A DNA stretch of 64,000 bases from an uncultured Cohaesibacter sp. (GTDB taxonomy: Bacteria > Pseudomonadota > Alphaproteobacteria > Rhizobiales > Cohaesibacteraceae), in NCBI RefSeq assembly GCF_963664735.1, contig NZ_OY761553.1, positions 1,131,303 to 1,195,302 on the forward strand. Direction: 5' to 3'. Made by a program: the position numbers and the translations under genes. Below are positions 44,567-52,943 of the stretch, in pieces. Below the pieces are notes generated by a model, which had not been told where the DNA came from, searched no databases, and saw only the letters and a program-made list of their open reading frames with translations. How positions within the stretch are numbered: the first letter of the stretch is position 1; each line of letters opens with the position of its first letter.

Positions 44567-45448
44567 TTATCCTTTAACGCCGGTTGAAGCTATTGAGGCA
44601 ATAAACGCCCTTTGCATGAGAAGATAGAAGACGAGCACCGGAACGGAAATCAGCGTCAGATAGGCCATGAGTTCACCCCATGCCACGTCAAGCTGGAAGA
44701 AATAGCCCAGCCCCACCATGATCGGCCTATGCGCTTCATCCTGCACCACAATCAGAGGCCAGAGATATTGCTCGTTATACATCTTGAGAGACTTCAGAAT
44801 GGCTGCGGTTGCCAAAACGGGTCCGGACAGCGGCATGACAACCCGGCGGTAGATCGACATCCAGCTGGCCCCTTCAACACGAGCGGCTTCAATCAGCTCC
44901 CTTGGCAAATCCTTGAAATACTGTACAAACAGGAAAACCGTCAGCGCATCAACGATCCACGGAATGATCTGAACTCGGTAGGTATTGAGCCACCCCCATT
45001 CCATCCCTTCAAATCCAACCCATGGCAACCGAGAAACAATGAGTAGCAGAGGAACAGCAATGGTCTCGAAGGGGATGATCAGGGTGGCCAGAATAATTGA
45101 GAGCAAGATGTTGCGACCAGTCCAGTTCAGGAAGACGAATGAAAAGGCTGCGACTGAGCAAATTGCAATCGATACAATGACCGTAACGAACGTTACAAAC
45201 ATCGAATTCAGCATGAACTGACCAATAGGCGCCCTTCTGAAAGCAGCAAAATAGTTATCGAGACTAATATTACCAACTGGCAGGAACGCCTTGAAGGAAC
45301 TGGTATCTGCCAGCAGCTGACTGTCAGGCTTCAAGGAAGAGACAACCATGAAGACCAGTGGAAACATAAATACCAATGCAACCACGGCCAAAACGAGATA
45401 GCGCGACAACAAACGCAAACCGCGATTTTGTTCAGAGACCAAAGCCAT
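44567..45448 (-). CDS. Sugar ABC transporter permease, MalG type
   Basis: A 293-residue inner-membrane protein with six hydrophobic segments. The EAA loop is visible as ELIEAARVEGASWMSIYRRVVMPLSGP. It starts one base into the stop region of the preceding permease gene (overlap at 45448), so the two are translationally coupled. It forms a heterodimer with the MalF-type permease. Confidence 0.93.
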   Translation of the reverse strand: MALVSEQNRGLRLLSRYLVLAVVALVFMFPLVFMVVSSLKPDSQLLADTSSFKAFLPVGNISLDNYFAAFRRAPIGQFMLNSMFVTFVTVIVSIAICSVAAFSFVFLNWTGRNILLSIILATLIIPFETIAVPLLLIVSRLPWVGFEGMEWGWLNTYRVQIIPWIVDALTVFLFVQYFKDLPRELIEAARVEGASWMSIYRRVVMPLSGPVLATAAILKSLKMYNEQYLWPLIVVQDEAHRPIMVGLGYFFQLDVAWGELMAYLTLISVPVLVFYLLMQRAFIASIASTGVKG

Positions 45449-46518
45449 TATCGTCTCTCCCTCGTCAGATAGCGCTGCACCAGCGAGATAGACAGCACGA
45501 TGAAGAACAGGATCACGGAGATAACCGACCCGCCAGAAATATCCTGCTTGCCATAGCCGCGTTGGACAGCTTGGAAAACAAGGGTTTGGGTAGAATCAAG
45601 CGGCCCGCCCTTTGTCATCACATCAATCTGTGAGAATAGGGCAAATGCCTGCATTGTAATAACAATCAAAACCAGAACGGCTGTGTTTCTGAGCCCCGGC
45701 CACGTAACATAACGGAAGGTCTGCCAGCGAGAGGAGCCCTCGATTGCGGCCACTTCATAAAGGGTAGCAGGAATGGTTTGCAGTCCCGAAAGCCAGATAA
45801 CCATGTGAAACCCCATGGCTTGCCACGCGGACATCACGATGATCGACCCTAGCGCGGTGTCCTTGTTACCCAACCAGTCCACCGGAGCGAAAGCACCAAA
45901 TGTGAGAGCTGAGAAAATATTGTTGAGCAATCCATCGTCTCCGTCATAGATAAATCGCCACAACAAGGATATCACCACAATCGATATGACCACCGGCATG
46001 AAATATATCGTCCGGAAGGCATTTATTCCGCGTAGCTTCTGGTTGATCAAAAGTGCCAATCCCAACGCCCCTCCCCCTTGCAGGGGAACGATGATCAGAA
46101 CAAAAAGCATGGTATTGGCCAGAGCCTTCATGAAGACCACATCTCTGGCAACAACGACTTTTGCATTGTCTCCCGACTGCCAACGAAACCATTCGCGCAT
46201 GCCTTTATACTGAGGAAAATCCGCGCTGCGGGTAATGGTACGGACCCTTGGATAAGAAACCTCGCCGTCACGATCATAAACAATCTGGTTGTTCGCATCG
46301 CGTTTGGGCTCAAGAGTAACAAGAGCCACTCCCAGCAGGTTCTTGTAATTCTGCAAGCCGACAAATTCCGTCGGATTGGGAGAGATCAACCGTTGATTGG
46401 TCAAGGAAAACCAAAAGGCGAAGAAAAACGGCAAGATAATAAAAATGACGAGAAGGAAAAAAGCGGGAAATGCAAACGCCCATCCTGCGCCATTTGATCG
46501 TGTCAGTTTCGAAGCCAA
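45448..46518 (-). CDS. Sugar ABC transporter permease, MalF type
   Basis: A 356-residue inner-membrane protein. It has an early membrane segment (FAFPAFFLLVIFIILPFFFAF) followed by a periplasmic loop of about 90 residues, larger than in many homologues. The EAA loop reads LYEVAAIEGSSRWQTFRYVTWPGLR. It lies downstream of the binding-protein gene after a hairpin that probably reduces read-through, giving less permease than binding protein. Confidence 0.93.
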   Translation of the reverse strand: MASKLTRSNGAGWAFAFPAFFLLVIFIILPFFFAFWFSLTNQRLISPNPTEFVGLQNYKNLLGVALVTLEPKRDANNQIVYDRDGEVSYPRVRTITRSADFPQYKGMREWFRWQSGDNAKVVVARDVVFMKALANTMLFVLIIVPLQGGGALGLALLINQKLRGINAFRTIYFMPVVISIVVISLLWRFIYDGDDGLLNNIFSALTFGAFAPVDWLGNKDTALGSIIVMSAWQAMGFHMVIWLSGLQTIPATLYEVAAIEGSSRWQTFRYVTWPGLRNTAVLVLIVITMQAFALFSQIDVMTKGGPLDSTQTLVFQAVQRGYGKQDISGGSVISVILFFIVLSISLVQRYLTRERR

Positions 46519-46539
46519 TTAACCCTCCCGTTGGCTTTG

Positions 46540-46564
46540 AAAAAGCCCGCGCAAATGCGCGGGC
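46540..46564 (-). terminator. Intercistronic terminator/attenuator after the sugar-binding protein gene
   Basis: GCCCGCGC (46545-46552) and GCGCGGGC (46557-46564) form a perfect 8-bp GC stem. On the minus strand TTTTT follows (46544-46540). It lies 13 bases after the binding-protein stop and 22 before the permease start. Confidence 0.8.
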
Positions 46565-46576
46565 CATCATCACAAA

Positions 46577-47836
46577 TCAATGTCCATAGCCATTGTTTTT
46601 CTCAATGTCGGCGTTGATCTCATCAACGGCGGCATCAAGCGTGTCAGCAACATCGGCCCCATTGGCAAGGTCGGCCATAGCCTTTGTGAAAACCTTGGAC
46701 TGGACGACATAGCCAGGAGTGACGGGACGAACGAGCGCTTGCGCATTGGACAATCCGTAGAATACGGCCAGCGGCCCGCCATCCTTGTAGTTTTTGGTCA
46801 TCTGGGCTGCAGTCGCCGTTGAGGGAATAAGCCCGATACCATCTGAGAAGGCGGCCAGATATTTATCTTGCAGCGCGAATTCAATGAAGGCAGATGCGCC
46901 GTCAGGATGCTTGGACGAGGCAGCAACACCGAATTGCCAGGAACCGGCCCCGATCTTTGGTCCATTCCCGAAATCAGGTGCTGGCAGAAAGACCACATCG
47001 TCAACTTCTGCCATAGTGGCCACAGCACGCCAGTTGCCATTCCACTGGAAGGCGAAACTGCCATCAATGAAACCATTTTGCTGATCTGCCGGGCTCTCGC
47101 TGGTTCCTGCTGCATAACCTTGGGTAAACAGGCTCTGCCACCATTCACCAAAAGCAAGACCAGCCTCTCCGTTGAGAGCCCCTTCAGCGGTTTTGTAAGC
47201 TGAACGATCAACGATATCGCCGCCAAAACTCTGAAGGAATGGAGAATAGGCATATGGATACCATTCACCCTGATCATTCATGCCAAGATCCAAGGCATAT
47301 TTATACTTGCCAGACTCCTTGGCCTTTTTCATGGCATCCATGAACTCGTCTTTTGTCCATGGCTTATCAAGTGTCGGAGTTCTCAAACCAAGCGCGTCAA
47401 GCGTGGATTTGCGTGCATATAGAGCAATCGCAGCATCCCACAAACCGATGGAATAGAGTTTTCCATCCCAGATCCCTTTGGTGCCCGGCAGGAATTTCTC
47501 GATTTTCGCTTCATCTATCTGCAGCGGTTGCATGTAACCTGACCATGCCCAGTTGGGCATCACAGGGCCATCAACATCAATAATGTCCGGCAGGTTTTTG
47601 GCAAGGGCTGCGGCGACGACGGAATCGTTGTAACTCGTTTGCGGGAAGCTCTCCAGAACCACGTTCCAGTCGCTCTGGCTGGCGTTAAAGTCTTTTACAA
47701 TCTGATTGATGATCTTGCTTTCGACGTCATTGCCAGCACCGTGATACCACAAAGAAAGATCGGTCTGAGCATAAGCTGCCCCGGACAGCAGCGTCGAGGC
47801 ACATAGAAATGCAAGTGTTGCTTTCGTCAGTTTCAT
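46577..47836 (-). CDS. Sugar ABC transporter substrate-binding protein, family 1
   Basis: A 419-residue periplasmic receptor with a signal peptide (TKATLAFLCASTLLSGAAYA). The family-1 core is visible: LSLWYHGAGNDVESKIINQIVKDFNASQ and LPDIIDVDGPVMPNWAWSGYMQPL, then FQWNGNWRA. A ribosome site GGGAGGA precedes the ATG. It captures the sugar that is later cut by the GH32-like enzyme. It sits 21 bases after the LacI gene. Confidence 0.93.
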   Translation of the reverse strand: MKLTKATLAFLCASTLLSGAAYAQTDLSLWYHGAGNDVESKIINQIVKDFNASQSDWNVVLESFPQTSYNDSVVAAALAKNLPDIIDVDGPVMPNWAWSGYMQPLQIDEAKIEKFLPGTKGIWDGKLYSIGLWDAAIALYARKSTLDALGLRTPTLDKPWTKDEFMDAMKKAKESGKYKYALDLGMNDQGEWYPYAYSPFLQSFGGDIVDRSAYKTAEGALNGEAGLAFGEWWQSLFTQGYAAGTSESPADQQNGFIDGSFAFQWNGNWRAVATMAEVDDVVFLPAPDFGNGPKIGAGSWQFGVAASSKHPDGASAFIEFALQDKYLAAFSDGIGLIPSTATAAQMTKNYKDGGPLAVFYGLSNAQALVRPVTPGYVVQSKVFTKAMADLANGADVADTLDAAVDEINADIEKNNGYGH

Positions 47837-47857
47837 TTGATATTCCTCCCAATGATT

Positions 47858-48910
47858 TTAGTTACTTGCGAGCTTCGGAGCGACCACCGAATCCCGCCAA
47901 CAAACGGGCCCTTGCAAGAGCCCGGGACTTTCAGGAACTTCCTCTTGACCTGAAATCAATTTGAACAAATGCTCCGCAGCCACCTGCCCGAGCTTGAAAT
48001 ACGGCAGCTCAACGGTGGTCAGCGGTGGAAAAAGTGTTTCGGCAATCACGCGGTAATTGTCATATCCGGCAACGGAAATATCGTCAGGAATCTGAACCCC
48101 ACGCGAACGCAGAATGCCATAGAGGCGCAGAGCCATTTCATCATTACCGCAGCAAATGACAGTGGGGGGCTGATCAAGAGATAGCAGGTGTTCAACAGTT
48201 TGCACGAGCAACTGGCTATCCTTTTGCCCTTCCCTATAGCCCATCATGACAAGATTTTCATCGTAATGGATGTTCGCCTCAGCGAGAGCGTCCAGATAAC
48301 CCTTTGTGCGCAGCCCCGTTGCGACCAATGCATTATCCAACGTCAGGTATCCGATCCTGCGATGTCCGTTTTCAATTAGCTTTGCAACCAACTCTTTTTG
48401 CCCAGTGCGGTCGTCTGGTAGAACTGAGGGATGGCCAATCTCATCAAAACAGTTGGCTAAAACGATGGGGCATTCTTGGGGAATTGGCGGCAACTCGACC
48501 TTCTTGTGGTGATCGGCTACATAAATGAGTCCCTCTACGCGATGCTGCAAAAACGTTCTAATGAGCTGTGGCACTCGTCCAACAACGCTGTTGGTGTCGG
48601 CAATCATTAGCGTTTTGCCGCTTTCAACCATCATCTGCTGGATGCCCTGTACGATGAATAAGTCCGGCAGCCCTTCTGGCTCGGTTGGCTCCAAACCATG
48701 AGAAATTGCACCTGTGATCAATCCGATCAAACCGGATTTATTGGACCGCATCATCCTCGCTGCGTTGGATGGAACATATCCCAACGCATTAATAGCAGCC
48801 TCTATAGCATCTCGTGTTTGTTGCCTTACTGGCGCATCACCATTCAGCACTCGCGATACTGTCTTGGGCGATACGCCCGCTTCTTTGGCTACATCGTAAA
48901 TCGTCGCCAT
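47858..48910 (-). CDS. LacI-family transcriptional repressor of the sugar operon
   Basis: A 350-residue regulator. The N-terminal helix-turn-helix and hinge (TIYDVAKEAGVSPKTVSRVLNGDAPV) are followed by a periplasmic-binding-like sensor domain. It is the first gene of the operon it presumably controls, so it should be autoregulated. Three operator-like palindromes lie 15 to 57 bases before its start codon. Confidence 0.93.
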   Translation of the reverse strand: MATIYDVAKEAGVSPKTVSRVLNGDAPVRQQTRDAIEAAINALGYVPSNAARMMRSNKSGLIGLITGAISHGLEPTEPEGLPDLFIVQGIQQMMVESGKTLMIADTNSVVGRVPQLIRTFLQHRVEGLIYVADHHKKVELPPIPQECPIVLANCFDEIGHPSVLPDDRTGQKELVAKLIENGHRRIGYLTLDNALVATGLRTKGYLDALAEANIHYDENLVMMGYREGQKDSQLLVQTVEHLLSLDQPPTVICCGNDEMALRLYGILRSRGVQIPDDISVAGYDNYRVIAETLFPPLTTVELPYFKLGQVAAEHLFKLISGQEEVPESPGLLQGPVCWRDSVVAPKLASN

Positions 48911-48924
48911 GCTTCCTCCGAAAT

Positions 48925-48967
48925 AGGCACCGATGTAAATGACACCGATGTCATGTCATCGATGTCA
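48925..48967 (-). promoter_or_regulatory. Triple LacI-type operator upstream of the sugar operon
   Basis: Three CG-centred near-palindromes lie head to tail: AGGCACCGATGTAA (48925-48938), TGACACCGATGTCA (48940-48953) and TGTCATCGATGTCA (48954-48967). The middle one is the most symmetric (6 of 7 base pairs). LacI-family operators are palindromes with a central CG. Their position just upstream of the repressor gene fits promoter blocking. Confidence 0.65.
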
Positions 48968-49150
48968 TACCATTTCAGATCTGGCACTGTCAATCTGAGG
49001 AAATCTAGTCAAAAGTCTAATAGAGGTTGCAGGACGAGCGCCTTTGAATGCAATGAAGCAATTTGAAGACCGGATGGAAGCCCCTTTTCAACTGCTCAAA
49101 GACGAGGTTTATAGCGGTGGATTGTGGAGCGGACGGGTGTCTTCAGACCA

Positions 49151-49531
49151 TCACGGAAACAGGTTGTAGCTGTCCCATTCATCCCGTGGCACGATTTCGC
49201 CTTTGGTGAAACGGAAGGCTTCGACGGTAAGATGATCTGGGCTGGTTGTGCATTCGAATTGCAAACGATACCACTTGCCTCCCCGCCGATAAGCCGCACC
49301 CTTGGCGATGATTTTGTGATCTCCATATTTCAACGGCTCGAAAGCATAGGGAAGCACGCGCTCGGCATCCAGCTTTTCAAGGGTTTCCATATCGCAACGC
49401 TGAACGAGCTGTTCATCCGGCATCATTTCTTCGATTGTTGCCACCGCTTTGCCACTCAAAGAGGCCGCATTTGCGCTTGTGGCTGCCAGAGACAGGAGCA
49501 GACCGATAGGAAGGAGAAGTTTTTTTGCCAT
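49151..49531 (-). CDS. DUF930 domain exported protein
   Basis: A 126-residue protein with a signal peptide (LLLPIGLLLSLAATSANA). The rest matches DUF930, a domain seen mostly in Rhizobiales: MMPDEQLVQRCDMETLEKLD, VLPYAFEPLKYGDHKIIAKGAAYRRGGKWYRL, and ending IVPRDEWDSYNLFP. The two Cys residues (RCDMET and FECTTS) may form a disulfide. Function unknown. It is divergent from the LysR gene. Confidence 0.85.
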   Translation of the reverse strand: MAKKLLLPIGLLLSLAATSANAASLSGKAVATIEEMMPDEQLVQRCDMETLEKLDAERVLPYAFEPLKYGDHKIIAKGAAYRRGGKWYRLQFECTTSPDHLTVEAFRFTKGEIVPRDEWDSYNLFP

Positions 49532-49555
49532 GGTCGGGCTATAACAGCCCTAGCT

Positions 49556-49574
49556 ATTTCTAAAAATTAGAAAT
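49556..49574. promoter_or_regulatory. Palindrome between the DUF930 and lysR genes
   Basis: ATTTCTAA-AAA-TTAGAAAT is a perfect 8+8 inverted repeat in the 78-base divergent gap, 35 bases before the LysR start. LysR proteins commonly bind such AT-rich dyads to repress their own gene and control the divergent one. Confidence 0.6.
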
Positions 49575-49609
49575 AAAATAAGCCTTCCTTCTCAAATTCA
49601 GAAATCTCT

Positions 49610-50542
49610 ATGGATATCCATCAACTCCGCCTCTTTCTTGCCATTTACGAAAAGGGCAGCCTGTCGGCCGCAGCTGACAGTTGTCGCATTGCCGTGTCTG
49701 CGGTCAGTCAGCATATGGCCAATCTGGAAACAGAAATGGGCACGCCCCTGTTTGCGCGCATGCCCAGAGGCATGAAACCAACGGCGGCGGGACATCGTCT
49801 GGCTACGCATGCCCGCACCGTGCTTGAGGCGGTTGCTGCGGCCAAGCAAGACATTCGCAGCCTGTCCGGAGAGGTCGAGGGTAAGGTATCCGTTGGCATG
49901 GCGAACAGCGTTATCAGCGTCATCGGCGGCGCATTCCTCAAAGAGATGCGAGATGACTATCCCCTCGTGCAAATCTCTCTGGAGGCTGGGGTTTTGAGCG
50001 ATCATGTAGCCCAACAGTTGAAGCGGAAGATGGACATTGCTCTGGTTTTCAATCCTGCGCCTGACGCAGAGATGGCGTGCACCCCCATTTTGCAGGAGCA
50101 GCTATTCTGCATCGGAGATTCCCGATTTCTGGGGACTGAAGATAAACCGATCGCACTGGAAGAGATATTGGCCCTTCCCCTCATCTTGCCGCATCAGGGC
50201 GAAACCATGCGCGCCCTCGTCGGACAATCCAAACTGCTTCGCCGGCTCGAGCGGGACGCTCCCTATCAGCTCAATTCGGTGCAAGGCATCAGGGAAGCGC
50301 TCTTCGCTGGCTTGGGTGTAACCATCGCATCACCGCAGCTCATCGCACATGACCGCCGTGCAGAAGGAACCCGGATGCGGCGGATCACCTCTCCTGCGCT
50401 GTCCCGAACGCTCTGTATCTGTGAAGACAAAACCCGCCCTTCAACGGCGGCGAGAGAGGCTTGTCGAGCCATGTTGCACACTCTGTTAGACAGATATCGG
50501 GGAAGCGAAAGCTGGCCCAACAGTGGAAAAATCGACCATTGA
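49610..50542 (+). CDS. LysR-family transcriptional regulator
   Basis: A 310-residue regulator. The N-terminal winged helix (MDIHQLRLFLAIYEKGSLSAAADSCRIAVSAVSQHMANLE) is followed by a co-inducer domain (GKVSVGMANSVISVIGGAFLKEMRDDYPLVQISLEAG). The likely target is itself and perhaps the divergent DUF930 gene. The effector cannot be inferred. It is the last host-type gene before the phage-derived element. Confidence 0.92.
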   Translation: MDIHQLRLFLAIYEKGSLSAAADSCRIAVSAVSQHMANLETEMGTPLFARMPRGMKPTAAGHRLATHARTVLEAVAAAKQDIRSLSGEVEGKVSVGMANSVISVIGGAFLKEMRDDYPLVQISLEAGVLSDHVAQQLKRKMDIALVFNPAPDAEMACTPILQEQLFCIGDSRFLGTEDKPIALEEILALPLILPHQGETMRALVGQSKLLRRLERDAPYQLNSVQGIREALFAGLGVTIASPQLIAHDRRAEGTRMRRITSPALSRTLCICEDKTRPSTAAREACRAMLHTLLDRYRGSESWPNSGKIDH

Positions 50543-51111
50543 CCGATCAAGCTCTGCGCCACTTTTCTGAAAGACAAATATCCTTCGAAGCGTATCACTA
50601 CCCATTCTTCATATTTGTTACAGCTTGCCGGTATTGTGATGCTCTCAGCTTAAAACCCCGCGCAAGTCACATACAAGATGGAACTCATTGAGTTGATGAA
50701 TGATTTCCCGCTCGTGATAGCTAAACGCCTCGTATTTCACTCACAGCTCATTGCGTATGGAGTGGAATTGTTTCCAACGCTGCCTTATGACGCGAAAACC
50801 GAGTGCTAAACGGGGCAAAGCTGCTTTTGCTTTTGGAAACAGAAGTTCCTCACAACAGCTCAGAAAGCCAGCAATTTTGCAGGGGAAACAAAGGGAAAAT
50901 GGCGGAGAGGAAGGGAAACGATAAAGTCAAATTATTATTCAATATTTTCAAATAGTTAGATATAATTTATCAAATCAATTTGGGGCGCTTTTGGGGTCAT
51001 AATTTGGGGTGAATAAATTCCATTCCCTTCATCAGCATCGATAGGACGAAAAAAAAATGCCCGAAGCAAATGCACCGGGCATGTTTTTAATGTTTTTAGG
51101 ATTCCGAACAA
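50543..51111. other. Gene-free stretch covering the element border
   Basis: No convincing gene is seen on either strand. It holds the tRNA-Ser-like fragment at 50900-50919. It also holds three TTTGGGG repeats starting at 50979, 50990 and 51003, spaced 11 and 13 bases, inside AT-rich DNA. The repeats could be recombinase arm sites, but that is a guess. Confidence 0.4.
50900..50919 (-). other. Fragment matching the 3' end of a tRNA-Ser gene (candidate attachment site)
   Basis: Read on the minus strand, this segment ends TCCCTTCCTCTCCGCCA, which has the form of the T-stem, acceptor stem (CCTCTCC), discriminator G and CCA of tRNA-Ser. The rest of a tRNA is absent. Integrating elements that use tRNA genes leave such a duplicated 3' end at the far border, so this is a candidate att site at the left edge of the phage-derived region. 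Confidence 0.5.
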
Positions 51112-51342
51112 TTAGGCAAAATATGACGGAGGCTCATCTCCTGCATATACATCTATCGTATCTCCAACAACAAAGGCCCCTCCCTTGCCATCATCGAACG
51201 CAACAACAACGCCTGGATAGTCACCTTTCATATGAAGGACTTCAACGCCAGACGGTGCAAAACTGGCTTCTTTCACTTCAACCCCTTTTCTTTCAGCTTT
51301 GAAGTCTCCGTATTGTTTTGAGTTCATGTGATGAATTGTCAT
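51112..51342 (-). CDS. Small hypothetical protein of the element
   Basis: A 76-residue protein (begins MTIHHMNSKQYGDFKAERKGVEV). The ATG at 51342 has AAAGGAAC upstream. It has a beta-rich look (EVLHMKGDYPGVVVAFDDGKGGAFVVGDTIDVYAG) with several Gly-Val strands. I recognise no family. It follows the gene at 51360 by 17 bases and is probably co-transcribed with it. Confidence 0.6.
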   Translation of the reverse strand: MTIHHMNSKQYGDFKAERKGVEVKEASFAPSGVEVLHMKGDYPGVVVAFDDGKGGAFVVGDTIDVYAGDEPPSYFA

Positions 51343-51359
51343 TTTAGTTCCTTTATGTT

Positions 51360-51539
51360 TTACCGCTCGCAACAGTCCGGCCAAATACCGAGATTATCGC
51401 CAAGCGCTTCAATGATCCGGGTGCGGAACATGCCTGTTTCGATAGGGTCGGCGTCTGGGCCTTCCCCTGCGAGCATGAGACTTTCAATCTCGGAAACAAT
51501 TGCCTCATGCTTCGCTGTCTCTATGTAAATTTCATTCAT
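51360..51539 (-). CDS. Small hypothetical protein (59 residues)
   Basis: A frame of 59 codons beginning MNEIYIETAKHEAIVSEI and ending GIWPDCCER. The ATG at 51539 is preceded by GAGGAAA at a suitable distance. A second ATG lies two codons later. The protein is acidic at the start and holds CC near the end. No family recognised. Gene spacing and the ribosome site support it being real. Confidence 0.55.
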   Translation of the reverse strand: MNEIYIETAKHEAIVSEIESLMLAGEGPDADPIETGMFRTRIIEALGDNLGIWPDCCER

Positions 51540-51667
51540 TGTATCGAATTTCCTCAGTAAATATTTTGTATTTGTTTCCTAAACATGAGTCACAAAGACA
51601 AACAAAACAACTACTTTTAGACACAAATCACAGAAATTACACCCTTAGATAAGTAATCATTTACTTA

Positions 51668-51976
51668 TTATGCAGCTTCTTCTTCCGATGACTTCAGCGT
51701 TTCTTCATATTCTGCATTAATATCGTCAATCTGTTCGTCTGAAGATTCGATCTCGTAAGCACATTGACAAATGGTTTCTAGGTGCCGAACAGTTTTTTCC
51801 ATTTTTTTGATCATTGCGATATCTTCGAGCGTTTCGTCTCGACCGCTTGATTTTAGTTCTTCCTTATATTCCTTTAGGTTGTCACTTGCACAACCTGCCA
51901 AATACCCTAATCCATCATATAGACCATCTGCCTGTGCAATTAATGCCTGTAGTTCCATTTTCATTTCTTCGTTCAT
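51668..51976 (-). CDS. Hypothetical coiled-coil protein of the element
   Basis: A 102-residue, strongly acidic and mostly helical protein. A coiled-coil-like pattern runs through ALIAQADGLYDGLGYLAGCASDNLKEYKEELKS and DIAMIKKMEKTVRHLETICQCAYEIE, ending in Glu-rich sequence. AGAAGGAAAAG precedes the ATG. No family recognised. It lies upstream of the two small genes at 51539 and 51342, in the same direction. Confidence 0.6.
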   Translation of the reverse strand: MNEEMKMELQALIAQADGLYDGLGYLAGCASDNLKEYKEELKSSGRDETLEDIAMIKKMEKTVRHLETICQCAYEIESSDEQIDDINAEYEETLKSSEEEAA

Positions 51977-52583
51977 TTGTCTTTTCCTTCTGTTTTACTT
52001 GTTTGCTATCGCTTTGTTGAACTGGCTATGCGTGCGTTGGGTTTCAAGAGGCAATCGACAAATTATTTTTAAAATCAATTACTTAGTGAATTTTGAACGC
52101 ACTTATCCCGTGCCAGTCGCTTGAATTGACGGATTCATAGCGGCTTGCCACAGGGCACATATTCAGATGTAGTCCGGGCACTTTAGAACATGTCCGAACA
52201 TTTCAGGATATCTCATACTTCAGATAGGATTTCAGTAGGCGATTTTAGGCGATTTCAACCGACGGTGGATAAGCACTAAATGACGCAGATAAAATACGTA
52301 AAACTTAGCCAGGCGCGCAACACACTCCACGCCTGGCTACTACATATGAGTTAACACCTGTTGTCTGGGTTAAGTTACCGGAAATGAACAGCGACCTAAC
52401 CACACCTCTATTATAGCAATCGATTTATTGGATGCGTATGCACGAGGTGCATAACTATGTTGCATTTGCGACACACGGCAAAAAAACCGCCCTCGACAAG
52501 AACATATCATGAACAAAAATTTGCATATTACACATAGGATTCTTTATGGTTCTGATTAGTTAAACAAAATAGGACTAACTACC
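51977..52583. other. Gene-free region with direct repeats and a hairpin; origin-like
   Basis: About 600 bases without a supported gene. It holds a perfect tandem repeat TAGGCGATTT x2 (52236-52255). It also holds a perfect 10-bp hairpin stem TAGCCAGGCG/CGCCTGGCTA (52306-52315 and 52330-52339, 14-base loop). On the minus strand the hairpin is followed by a T-rich stretch, so it could instead be a terminator. A candidate HUH replication gene begins about 1.6 kb to the right and ends 350 bases away. Confidence 0.4.
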
Positions 52584-52943
52584 ATGCAAAGAAATTTTGA
52601 AATTATCAGAGAAATTCTTGAAGACCTAGACGCGCGCCCTGCCAATAGTAAGTCGCCGATCAAGCTCGATTCATACAAACCTGAAGACGTAGAGTATAAT
52701 GTAAAATTGCTTTACGAAGAGGGCTTCGTAAAAGGAAGCGTTTATTCTGTATTCTCTAGTCCGTTTGAGGTAAGCAATCCCGAGCTGAGCTGGAATGGAC
52801 ACGACTTACTTAATCTTCTTCGCAATGAAACCCTATGGAACCGACTAAAGAAATTGTTCTCCAGCAATGAAATGGCGACATTACCACTCGCTGCATTACT
52901 GAATGCCGGGTCTGAACAAGTTTTTAATATGCTATTAGAATAA
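52584..52943 (+). CDS. DUF2513 family protein
   Basis: A 119-residue protein matching DUF2513, common in prophages and mobile islands. Landmarks are the N-terminal MQRNFEIIREILEDLDA, then YNVKLLYEEGFVKG, and the C-terminal LSWNGHDLLNLLRNETLWNRLKKLF. It resembles a winged helix, so DNA binding is possible. It is transcribed rightward, against its neighbours. Its last 9 bases overlap the end of the convergent gene. Confidence 0.8.
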   Translation: MQRNFEIIREILEDLDARPANSKSPIKLDSYKPEDVEYNVKLLYEEGFVKGSVYSVFSSPFEVSNPELSWNGHDLLNLLRNETLWNRLKKLFSSNEMATLPLAALLNAGSEQVFNMLLE

